In this document: piece by piece, positions 52,797 to 59,485 of the stretch
How the letters are laid out: each line of letters begins with the position of its first letter
Numbering within the stretch: the first letter of the stretch is position 1
Source: Acidobacteriota bacterium
GTDB lineage: Bacteria > Acidobacteriota > Terriglobia > Versatilivoradales > Versatilivoraceae
DNA length: 59,485 bases
Reading direction: 5' to 3'
Assembly (NCBI GenBank): GCA_022616615.1
Contig: JAKEER010000114.1
Location: forward strand, 1 to 59,485
Position numbers and translations under genes: made by a program
Notes under the pieces: generated by a model
The model's input: the letters and a program-made list of their open reading frames with translations, nothing else
What the model was told of the DNA's origin: nothing
Databases searched by the model: none

Positions 52797-53855
52797 CTAG
52801 GACACGTCCTGCTTCTGAATCTGCAGCCGGCGCAATATGGCCTTATAAATTTCCTCCACCTGCACCAGCCGCATGCATTCCTTCTTATAAATCTCGCAGG
52901 TCCGTTTGTAACATGGACCACAAGGAACCTGATGAGAGACGACAATATCTTCGCTAGAGAACGGCCCGTTCCGCGAAGGATTTGTGGGGCCGAAGATGCC
53001 GACAATCGGAGTTCCACAGGCGGCTGCGAGATGCAGCGGCCCGGTGTCCCCTCCGACGAAAAGTTTCGCCCGTTTGAGTAGAGCGATGAGCTGATGGAGC
53101 GAAGCAGGGAAGGTGACAGGCGCTGGTCCGGCGCAGGCGCGCAGAACCTCTTCCACCAGTGGTTCTTCACCCGGCCCCCATGTCAAAACGGTGGGCACCC
53201 CAGTAGCCTTCCAGAGCTTGTCGTGCAGGAGAGCGTAGTTTTCGGGGGCCCAGTTTTTCGTTTCCCAGCCTCCTCCCGGATTCAGGACGAAAAAGTCTTT
53301 GATCTGCCGCGACGAGAGCTGCCCGGCAATGTACTGCTCATCTTCATTGGGAACGGGCAAATCAAAACGGTGCGGTCCGGGAGTTACTTTCAGGCTGCGC
53401 AGCAATTCCTTGTAAATGTCTATCACATGCCGGGCGGCACGATCCGGCGTGATCCGCTCGTCGTAGAATATGCGGCAACCTGGCTCCTTCAGAGCTCCTC
53501 GGTCAAAGCCAATCAGCCTGCGGGCACCGGAAAGGCGGCCCAGCACCGCTGATTTCCAAAGTCCCTGGAAATCGAGAGCGGCGTCATAGCGGCGGGCTCT
53601 CAGCTTGGAAATGGTCTGAAGGATTTCACGCAGCGTGGCGAAAGACCAAGATCGGCGCCATTTCCGAGTGTCGATTTTGATGACTTCATGAAGACAAAGA
53701 TTGCCGTCCAGAAGCACACGCGATTTTGATTCAACCAGCCAGTCGACCTCGGCTTCAGGAAAAGACCGCTTCAGATCTGTTAGAGCAGGCAGCGTGTGCA
53801 CGACATCGCCGATCGATCCCAGCTTGATAATCAGCACACGGCGAGGTGTGTCCAT
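52797..53855 (-). CDS. waaC: Lipopolysaccharide heptosyltransferase I
   Basis: 352 residues of glycosyltransferase family 9. Motifs: MDTPRRVLIIKLGSIGDVVH (nucleotide-sugar fold start), DAALDFQGLWKSAVLGRLSG, FVLNPGGGWETKNW, and near the end FVGGDTGPLHLAAACGTPIV, then FGPTNPSRNGP. Expected to transfer the first L-glycero-D-manno-heptose from ADP-heptose to Kdo2-lipid A at the inner membrane. The start is 8 bases after the stop of the hldC-like gene, so the two are co-transcribed. The GT9 type can also be assigned as heptosyltransferase III, but waaF is present elsewhere in the cluster. Confidence 0.9.
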   Translation of the reverse strand: MDTPRRVLIIKLGSIGDVVHTLPALTDLKRSFPEAEVDWLVESKSRVLLDGNLCLHEVIKIDTRKWRRSWSFATLREILQTISKLRARRYDAALDFQGLWKSAVLGRLSGARRLIGFDRGALKEPGCRIFYDERITPDRAARHVIDIYKELLRSLKVTPGPHRFDLPVPNEDEQYIAGQLSSRQIKDFFVLNPGGGWETKNWAPENYALLHDKLWKATGVPTVLTWGPGEEPLVEEVLRACAGPAPVTFPASLHQLIALLKRAKLFVGGDTGPLHLAAACGTPIVGIFGPTNPSRNGPFSSEDIVVSHQVPCGPCYKRTCEIYKKECMRLVQVEEIYKAILRRLQIQKQDVS

Positions 53856-53863
53856 AGCATCCT

Positions 53864-54376
53864 TTATGGGTGGCGTCTTGATTTCCGCGGCGACGCGCTT
53901 CGCCTCAGGACCTCTTGAATCAAGTCGCGTGTCGAGTGATCTTTAGGGTCGCCAACAATGGCGACGCGACCGCCATAGGAGCGTACGACGTCTCTTTCGG
54001 GCACCGTTTCTTCCGCGTAGTCGGTGCCTTTGCAGTGGATATCCGGTTTCAACGCCCGAAGCGCGTTCTCCACGGTCGACTCCTGAAAGATGAAGATGTA
54101 ATCAACGCAGGAAAAAGCTGCCAGAATCTCAGCTCTTTCGTCTTCAGGCATCAAAGGCCGCAGCGGCCCCTTCAAGAGACCCACGGATCGGTCGCTATTC
54201 AGCCCGACGACCAGGACATCGCCGAGTTGCCTGGCGCTCTGTAAGTATCGGATATGCCCCACATGCAACAGATCGAAACAGCCGTTGGCGAAGACCACCT
54301 TTTTTCCAGAGGTCTTGAGCGCCGAAACGAGCGGTTCGAGAGATTCGAGTGACAATAGCTTGCCTGGAACGGTCAT
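53864..54376 (-). CDS. hldC: D-glycero-beta-D-manno-heptose 1-phosphate adenylyltransferase
   Basis: 170 residues of the nucleotidyltransferase class: [20 protein letters not shown] with the HxGH motif, [20 protein letters not shown], and [20 protein letters not shown], then [17 protein letters not shown]. It adenylates heptose-1-phosphate to give ADP-heptose. In E. coli this is fused to the kinase (hldE C-terminal half); here it is separate from the kinase gene and 644 bases of hairpin arrays lie between them. It is 8 bases before waaC. Confidence 0.92.
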   Translation of the reverse strand: MTVPGKLLSLESLEPLVSALKTSGKKVVFANGCFDLLHVGHIRYLQSARQLGDVLVVGLNSDRSVGLLKGPLRPLMPEDERAEILAAFSCVDYIFIFQESTVENALRALKPDIHCKGTDYAEETVPERDVVRSYGGRVAIVGDPKDHSTRDLIQEVLRRSASPRKSRRHP

Positions 54377-54419
54377 GTTTAGGTCAACCCCCGGTCAGGG
54401 ATAGCTAGAGTGGAAGTGG

Positions 54420-54970
54420 TTTCCAAGCCGCTTGCGGGCAGCGGCAGAATGCCGCCGCCCTGGAGTTTCTACATTATTTTCGAACAGCTCCGCCTGGAAG
54501 CACGGGGCACAGCCGGTTGGAGGCAGGCGCTGCCAGGCTGTGTTCCATTCTATAGTGACGCGCACAGTCTTTGGTCTGGCTGCCAGCCGCGTTCACGCGG
54601 CTTCTTGCTAATTCAGGCCAGCCGTTATACGGCTGGTGAGCAAAGTCCGCCGATCTCCTGGCAGCCCGCTTCTGCGGGCTTCAGGGTCCGAATTCAGCCC
54701 CACTCCATTTCATCTGGAATCATTTGGCTTCGTGGCTGAAGCCCGAAGAAAAGCCCGTTAGAAACGGGCTTGAGTTTTATCATTGGTCCCATCGGCAAAC
54801 CAGCCGTAAAGCGCTGATCATTAGTTTCGAAACAAGCCGCCTGAACTCGGCTGACCTTTGTTCCGCCTTCCAAAGATTCCAATCTGCGTTGCCGAGAACT
54901 TTGATTTCCGCTCTTTTTCGGCCCCGCAAAATGTAGAATCTCCAGGCAGCGGCAGGATTCCGTTGCCACT
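54420..54970. repeat. Array of dispersed hairpins inside the heptose cluster
   Basis: GCCGCGTTCACGCGGC (54591), CCAGCCGTTATACGGCTGG (54616), GCAGCCCGCTTCTGCGGGC (54661), GCCCGTTAGAAACGGGCT (54754) and AACCAGCCGTAAAGCGCTG (54798). Same family as 39600-40061. It separates two genes of one pathway, 54377-55020. Confidence 0.75.
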
Positions 54971-55020
54971 CGTCACTAGACCGAACTGGGGAACGTGCAG
55001 GCCGCTAAGCAATCCTAGAA

Positions 55021-56028
55021 TCATCCTTGCGACACAACCTGCCGGAGCTCTTCGGCAGAAACGGTCGCTGTGCCCCTTTTCATGACGACAATTCCGCCTG
55101 CGTAGTTCGACAGTCTGGCTGCTTCGTAAAAACTGGAGCCAACCGCCAGGGCTAGCGTAAAAACGGCGATCACCGTGTCGCCGGCGCCGGTGACGTCGGC
55201 GATCTCATCGGTTCCAAAAATCGGAATGTGAACAGGCCTTTCCCCGGAAACGAACAGGGCCATGCCATCGCGCCCGCGCGTGATCAGCACGGCCTGAAGC
55301 TGCAGCCGTTTCAAGAGCGCGGCGCCTGCCTCCTCCAATTTGTGGGTGTCGCTGCCGATTCTGATGCCGAGGGCTTCTTCCACTTCTGGCTCGTTGGGGG
55401 TGCAGGCAGTCACGCCCCGGTGCTGGAGGAGGTCGAAGCGGGAATCCACTGTTACGGGCAGAGCCCTTTTTCCTCGAACTGCGTGCGCGACCACTTCCGG
55501 GCTTACGAAGCCGAAGCCATAGTCTGAAATCAACACGCCCCGGCACTGTTTCATCAGAGTTGACAAGTGGTCTCGGGTGGCTGTGATGCTTTCTGCCGTG
55601 TGAACAAACATGGATCCGCGATCCATGCGGAGAACCTGCTGCCGGGCAGAATGCGCCGAACCCGCTGAGTAGCGGGTCTTGGTCGGCGTTAGGTAGTCTT
55701 TGACGGGACTAACCAGCGAGAGAGGAATCTTTGACTGGCTGAACTGCCGCCGCAAAGTCTTGCCCGCATCGTCGATTCCCAGAATTCCTAAAGGAACAGG
55801 TTGGGCGCCGAGCGCGTGGAGGTTGTTGACTGCGTTGGCGGCGCCGCCAGGAACAATGAGCGATTCTCGATACTTGAGAATCAGCACGGGCGCCTCGCGC
55901 GAAATGCGCGAAATTTCTCCGAAGACAAATTCGTCGGCAACCAGATCACCATAGACGGCGATTGGACAGCCCTGGAATTGTTCGATGATCTGAAGAAATC
56001 GTTCTTTTGAAATGTGGGTCGTGGTCAT
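55021..56028 (-). CDS. hldA: D-glycero-beta-D-manno-heptose-7-phosphate kinase
   Basis: 335 residues from ATG 56028 (a longer upstream frame reads through a repeat). PfkB-type kinase: IAVYGDLVADEFVFGEISRI at the start, RESLIVPGGAANAVNNLHAL, GVLISDYGFGFVSPEVVAHA, and near the end DEIADVTGAGDTVIAVFTLA with the catalytic Asp. It phosphorylates D-glycero-D-manno-heptose 7-phosphate at position 1. Equivalent to the N-terminal half of hldE. Upstream is gmhB with 205 bases between, filled by a terminator-like repeat. Confidence 0.92.
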   Translation of the reverse strand: MTTTHISKERFLQIIEQFQGCPIAVYGDLVADEFVFGEISRISREAPVLILKYRESLIVPGGAANAVNNLHALGAQPVPLGILGIDDAGKTLRRQFSQSKIPLSLVSPVKDYLTPTKTRYSAGSAHSARQQVLRMDRGSMFVHTAESITATRDHLSTLMKQCRGVLISDYGFGFVSPEVVAHAVRGKRALPVTVDSRFDLLQHRGVTACTPNEPEVEEALGIRIGSDTHKLEEAGAALLKRLQLQAVLITRGRDGMALFVSGERPVHIPIFGTDEIADVTGAGDTVIAVFTLALAVGSSFYEAARLSNYAGGIVVMKRGTATVSAEELRQVVSQG

Positions 56029-56085
56029 GGGTCGGAAAGCGCAAGCGGCGCACTCCACTTTTTGCCAGCGTGCCCTTCCTGATAA

Positions 56086-56195
56086 AGGAGCGGTGAAAAA
56101 ATCTAGACTTTGCGAAAAGTCAGCTCCTCTCGGCCCAACGGGCCCCAACGGGGCGAGGGGAGCCGAAATCAGCCGATTTTTTCCCAGCTCCAGGG
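56086..56195. repeat. GGAGCGGTGAAAAAATC-flanked element
   Basis: Left arm AAGGAGCGGTGAAAAAATC (56085-56103), right arm GATTTTTTCCCAGCTCCAGG (56175-56194), with a GC-rich palindromic core (CTCGGCCCAACGGGC and GCCCCAACGGGGCGAGG). Flanked by A-run and T-run, so it could terminate transcription in either direction. Located between hldA and gmhB. Confidence 0.65.
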
Positions 56196-56233
56196 AGGAT
56201 TGGGGGACGACGCTTCCACTGCTCAGGCGGCGT

Positions 56234-56815
56234 CTATTCGCCGACCGCTTCCAGCACCCACTGCGAGGCCTCCAGGAGATCTTTGCCAATCCACTCCGGC
56301 CGCCGCTGCCAGTGCTGGCGCTGGTATTCGTACTCGCCGAGACCGTAACCAGACAAAACGAAAATTGAACGAGCGCCAGCGTTGTGAGCTAGCTCAATGT
56401 CGCCATAACGGTCTCCGATGACAAAGGAGCGCGACAACTCGATTCCAAATTCTGCTGCAGCGCGCTCCAGCATGCCCGTCCTCGGCTTGCGACAGTTGCA
56501 AGATTGGCGATAGGGTGGCTCGCCGACGGAAGGATGATGGGGGCAATAGTAGATCGCATCGAAGCGCGCTCCGGCGCGCGCCATCTCCGCCAGCAGCTTC
56601 TCATGCACCTGTTTCACCAATTCTTCTGTAAAGTAGCCGCGAGCGACCCCTGCCTGGTTGGTGACGACAATCGCTTTCAAGCCCGCCTGATTGAAATTGC
56701 GAACGGCTTCAGCGGTCCATGGATACACGTGGTAGCGCGATAGGTGGTTGACGTAGCCGACCTCTTCACTGACGGTGCCATCCCGGTCGATGAAAACGCC
56801 AATGTTCTTGGGCAT
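56234..56815 (-). CDS. gmhB: D-glycero-D-manno-heptose-1,7-bisphosphate 7-phosphatase
   Basis: 193 residues. HAD-superfamily motif I FIDRDGT (DxDGT) near the start, motif II VVTNQAGVARGYF, and motif IV FVIGDRYGDIELA. The Zn-binding Cys/His set CPHHPSVGEPPYRQSCNC is present. It dephosphorylates heptose-1,7-bisphosphate to heptose-1-phosphate in ADP-heptose synthesis. The ATG at 56815 is chosen; the frame opens earlier with TTG. It lies 167 bases after waaF on the same strand. Confidence 0.93.
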   Translation of the reverse strand: MPKNIGVFIDRDGTVSEEVGYVNHLSRYHVYPWTAEAVRNFNQAGLKAIVVTNQAGVARGYFTEELVKQVHEKLLAEMARAGARFDAIYYCPHHPSVGEPPYRQSCNCRKPRTGMLERAAAEFGIELSRSFVIGDRYGDIELAHNAGARSIFVLSGYGLGEYEYQRQHWQRRPEWIGKDLLEASQWVLEAVGE

Positions 56816-56830
56816 GAAAGGCAAAAAGCT

Positions 56831-56986
56831 CTAACCGCGAAGACGCAAAGAAAGGCGATGAAAGTAATGATGAGCTGAAGCGGAAACTATTGTCTTGATT
56901 GCGACCACGCAACCAAGAGTGGTCAATCGATGCTCCCCCATTCGCCGTTTCTTTTCGGTTGGCGCTCTTCGCGCCTTCGCGGTTAG
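56831..56986. repeat. CTAACCGCGAAGACGC inverted element
   Basis: CTAACCGCGAAGACGC (56831-56846) and GCGCCTTCGCGGTTAG (56971-56986) are inverted copies at the ends of a 156-base stretch. The second arm overlaps the waaF stop codon (56983-56985). Non-coding between waaF and gmhB. Confidence 0.65.
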
Positions 56987-58119
56987 TTTCTCTGATTGGT
57001 TTCGGAGGCTTGTCGAAGCCGCTGTCCTGCATCGATCATCCGAAACGCCTGCTGGGCGACTTCCTCCACAGTAATGCGCGTCATGCAGCGATGATCAATC
57101 GGGCATTCTCGCAAAAGGCACGGACTGCATTCAACCCTTTTGTTCAGCACAACCGCCGATGGACTCATGGGTCCTGTCGCGATCTCATCGGTCGCGCCAA
57201 AAATCGCCAGCGTAGGAATCCGCAGCGCAGCGGCCAGATGCATTGGCCCCGAATCGTTGGTGATCAAGAGATCGCAGCAGGCAAGCATGGCGATCAATTC
57301 GTTCAGTTGCGTTCGACCTGAGAGAAGCACAGGACGCCCGCGCGTCCCGGCTTGTATGGCTTCAGCGATGGCAACTTCGTTCGGCGAGCCGAAAATCACG
57401 ACAGATGAGTTTCTTTCGTCGATCAGCCGGTCCAGGACCGCTGCATAGCGTTCGCTCAACCAACGTTTGGCCGAGCCGTAGAACGCTCCGGGATTGACCC
57501 CAATGACCGTTTGGCTGAAGTCCACTCCCTGAGCTTGGAGGAGGGTTCGGGCAAGTTGCTTGCGCTGCGCGCTGACTGCCAGAGTGATGTCCGGCATCGT
57601 TTCAGCGCCGAACTGTGAAGCCGGCTTTGGCTCCACCCCTAGCGCCGAACGGGGGCGTCCGAGAAGCTGCTCCACCAGATCCAGGTAGTAGTAAGTCTGA
57701 TGGAGCCTGGACACCCGTGGGTCCATGGCGACCTTATGGGAAAGTAGCCAGCCGCGGCCATCCCGGTCGTAGCCGGCCCGCACGGGAATTCCCGCCAGGT
57801 AGGCGAGCGCCGCCGCTTCGAAGGCATTTTGAAACAGGAGTGCAGCGTCGAATCGCCGCTCGCGCAACCGGCCGGCGAGTCTCAGCTTTCCGGACAATCC
57901 GCGATGGACGCCTTTGCGGTCGTAGATTAAGACTTCGTCAACTGCCTGGCACTCGTCGTAGACACCGCTCACCCAGGGGTGCACCAGCAGCGTGATCTGA
58001 GCCTGAGGAAAAGCCAGCCGCGCTAGTTTCACCGCGGGCAGAGAGAGGATGGAATCGCCAACCCAGTTGGTTCCGCGAATGAGGAGAGTGCGAATTCTTC
58101 CAGTGTCGAATGGCTTCAT
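56983..58119 (-). CDS. waaF: Lipopolysaccharide heptosyltransferase II
   Basis: 378 residues of GT9 type, RTLLIRGTNWVGDSILSLPA at the start, ALLFQNAFEAAALAYLAGIP, VIGVNPGAFYGSAKRWLSER, and LLITNDSGPMHLAAALRIPT, then FGATDEIATGP. Adds the second heptose. Its start overlaps the stop of lpxK by four bases (ATGA), a sign of translational coupling. The protein ends in a basic tail (RLRQASETNQRN) and the stop lies in a repeat arm. Confidence 0.93.
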   Translation of the reverse strand: MKPFDTGRIRTLLIRGTNWVGDSILSLPAVKLARLAFPQAQITLLVHPWVSGVYDECQAVDEVLIYDRKGVHRGLSGKLRLAGRLRERRFDAALLFQNAFEAAALAYLAGIPVRAGYDRDGRGWLLSHKVAMDPRVSRLHQTYYYLDLVEQLLGRPRSALGVEPKPASQFGAETMPDITLAVSAQRKQLARTLLQAQGVDFSQTVIGVNPGAFYGSAKRWLSERYAAVLDRLIDERNSSVVIFGSPNEVAIAEAIQAGTRGRPVLLSGRTQLNELIAMLACCDLLITNDSGPMHLAAALRIPTLAIFGATDEIATGPMSPSAVVLNKRVECSPCLLRECPIDHRCMTRITVEEVAQQAFRMIDAGQRLRQASETNQRN

Positions 58120-59150
58120 CGTACCGCAACTCCCGCGACATCCGACAACAGCTTAGACAACCTCTCTAGATCGTCAAACTCAAAGGCAACTCTGGCTGCG
58201 AAGACCTCTCGAGGCAGAAACTCGGCAGGAGAAAGTTTTTCAGCATCCTTTTCGGTCGTGATCATGGCGTTCACATTCAGATCCTGGCACTCGCGCACTA
58301 GTCGCTGCGAATCGTGAGAGCGATAGTTGTGATGATCTGGGAAAGAGAAGGACTTGACGATCTCAATCCCTGCTTCCCTGAGAGAGTTGAAGAACTGGGC
58401 TGGATTGGCGATTCCGGCGAAGGCAACAGAACCTGGGCGGCCCAGCGTTTCCAGTGGCAAGTCCTTTTCCTCACCGAGCCTTCGCAGGCTCACCAGTTCT
58501 TGGCGCGCCAGGAAACAGGGAATGTGTGGCTTGTAGCGCCGAACTTGGCTGATCAGCTCGGCGTAAGCGCAGCCCGGTTCGGCACGGGAAAGGATAACAG
58601 CGTCTGCCCGGCGAATGGCATCTAACGGCTCTCGCAAGCGTCCCATCGGTGGAAGGCCGCCGCCGAACGGATTCGTGACGTCGATGACAAGCAGGTTGAG
58701 GTCACGATGCAGTTGCAAGTGCTGAAATCCGTCATCCAGAAGATGAACATCCACACCGAAATGCTTCTCTACCCAGGCTCCAGCTTCAGCGCGCTCCCTG
58801 AAAACCGCAACCAAAGCGCGAGGCAGGTTTCTGGCAATCACTAGCGCTTCATCGCCAGCCTCGCTGGCTGTGGTCAGGATGCGCTGGCCGTCGGAAACCA
58901 GCAGCGGCCCGCCGCGATGCTGCCCTTTGTATCCCCTCGAGAGAATAGCTACGCGATGTCCGGAATCGAGCAGCAACTTTCCGAAAGCAATAGTGGCGGG
59001 CGTCTTTCCCGTCCCACCCATGGTCAGATTGCCAATGCTGACGACCGGCGACTGGAGTCGGGCCGTGCGCAAGATTCCGGCCGAATAGCTCCAGCAGCGA
59101 AGGCGAACCGCGACTTCATACAAAGCACCAATTGGAGAAAGAACGTTCAT
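58116..59150 (-). CDS. lpxK: Tetraacyldisaccharide 4'-kinase
   Basis: 344 residues from ATG 59150 (an earlier in-frame codon at 59288 reads through tandem repeats). MNVLSPIGALYEVAVRLRCW at the start is a membrane-associated helix. Walker A in SIGNLTMGGTGKTPATIAFG, LSRGYKGQHRGGPLLVSDGQ, HLLDDGFQHLQLHRDLNLLV with the DDGFQH motif, and TTEKDAEKL at the end. It phosphorylates the 4' position of lipid A precursor. First gene of the LPS core row, four-base overlap with waaF. Confidence 0.93.
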   Translation of the reverse strand: MNVLSPIGALYEVAVRLRCWSYSAGILRTARLQSPVVSIGNLTMGGTGKTPATIAFGKLLLDSGHRVAILSRGYKGQHRGGPLLVSDGQRILTTASEAGDEALVIARNLPRALVAVFRERAEAGAWVEKHFGVDVHLLDDGFQHLQLHRDLNLLVIDVTNPFGGGLPPMGRLREPLDAIRRADAVILSRAEPGCAYAELISQVRRYKPHIPCFLARQELVSLRRLGEEKDLPLETLGRPGSVAFAGIANPAQFFNSLREAGIEIVKSFSFPDHHNYRSHDSQRLVRECQDLNVNAMITTEKDAEKLSPAEFLPREVFAARVAFEFDDLERLSKLLSDVAGVAVR

Positions 59151-59154
59151 TCTT

Positions 59155-59230
59155 GAAGTCCGAAGGGCGAAGTTCGAAGGTCGAAGTGCGAAGGTCGAAG
59201 TGCGAAGATCAAATTTCAAAGTTTGAATGT
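59155..59230. repeat. Heptamer tandem repeat, CGAAGKT type
   Basis: CGAAGTT, CGAAGGT, CGAAGTG, CGAAGGT, CGAAGTG, CGAAGAT and decaying TCAAATT, TCAAAGT units, each 7 bases. It lies immediately upstream of lpxK and translates in the wrong frame into FALRTS-like strings. Non-coding. The rest (59231-59485) holds no recognised gene; it may contain the lpxK promoter. Confidence 0.7.
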
Positions 59231-59485
59231 GGAGTGTCGCACAGGAGCATGAAGCTGGTGAACGGTCTGAGTCGTTTGGGAACCCCAACCAACGGCCGCC
59301 TGATTGCCAAGGATCTCGGCTCCAAACTGCCGAGAATCTTGTTGCTGCCTCTCCAACGCTAGGATCACTTGCTGGCGAAGTTCAAACTTCGGTCACACAT
59401 TAAAAGGTTCGTCAACTGGAAAAACACTTCTGCACAGGTTTTCCCGGAGTTTTTTCTGTCGCGAGGACACTCCGCAACACCGACA

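Noticed and set aside
59231-59485. Possible start of another LPS gene upstream of lpxK
   Set aside because: No frame on either strand gave recognisable LPS-gene sequence up to the window edge.

Overview
The window looks like chromosomal DNA of an environmental Gram-negative bacterium, most likely an Acidobacteriota member of the Solibacter/Bryobacter type. This is an inference from gene content: a secreted DUF1592/DUF1552 pair, a class II (B12-dependent) ribonucleotide reductase, many secreted one-domain proteins with Tat-like leaders, a lipid A/heptose core cluster, and dense families of intergenic palindromic repeats. Planctomycetes or Verrucomicrobia are not excluded. No rRNA, tRNA, CRISPR array or intact mobile element was recognised.

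Left part (0-8.3 kb): an SDR enzyme with an altered catalytic Tyr, a secreted protein, a lipoprotein, a decayed zone (ABC-transporter ATPase relic plus a 5'-truncated secreted protein), a response regulator-PAS-GGDEF-EAL protein, a DUF488 protein and a cytochrome-b relic.

8.3-18.2 kb is the most coherent and interesting block: an ECF42-type sigma factor (with the C-terminal extension of that group) divergent from a run of small one-gene enzyme families: four DGPF/YCII proteins, three VOC (glyoxalase/PhnB-like) proteins, DUF1801, DUF1579, DUF1428, a four-helix membrane protein, and a two-gene unit of a BNR-repeat propeller and a MoaD/ThiS-like protein ending in Gly-Gly. Two further N-terminal relics of the same sigma factor, each divergent from another gene of the block, and three copies of a shared motif (TGTCGA-N15-TTCRAC) suggest that the sigma-target divergent promoter module was copied and the extra sigma genes decayed.

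18.2-31.5 kb: a 5'-3' exonuclease-like protein, then a minus-strand row of cupin, DUF1592 haem-c-like, DUF1552 and a giant LRR protein, an SDR, a penicillin-acylase-family hydrolase, and an IS200-like transposase relic. 31.5-42 kb: nrdJ with tandem NrdR-box-like sites upstream of a sigma70-like promoter; a zinc-ribbon/pseudopilin-like/coiled-coil/lectin-like membrane protein; an FMN oxidase-small membrane protein-propeller row; and a GH36-like gene split by one in-frame amber codon. 42-52 kb: dodecin, an arsR-arsM operon whose arsR appears to be leaderless, a GH5-like gene, an aldo/keto reductase, a LysM lytic transglycosylase and two secreted proteins separated by repeat-rich DNA.

52-59 kb carries the inner-core LPS genes on the minus strand in transcription order lpxK, waaF, gmhB, hldA-type kinase, hldC-type cytidylyltransferase and waaC. 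Together these make ADP-heptose, transfer two heptoses and phosphorylate lipid A. Repeat arrays separate several of these genes, and a broken TPR gene lies directly after waaC.

Several repeat families recur between genes: inverted ATTCCCGCGAAAGCGGGAAT elements, CCCTCTCCC...GGGAGAGG elements, GCCGT-TTTA-ACGGC hairpin arrays, GGAGCTGTGAAAAAA-flanked elements that look like portable terminators, and CCTGCCGCAAAA-GCGCGG composite elements.
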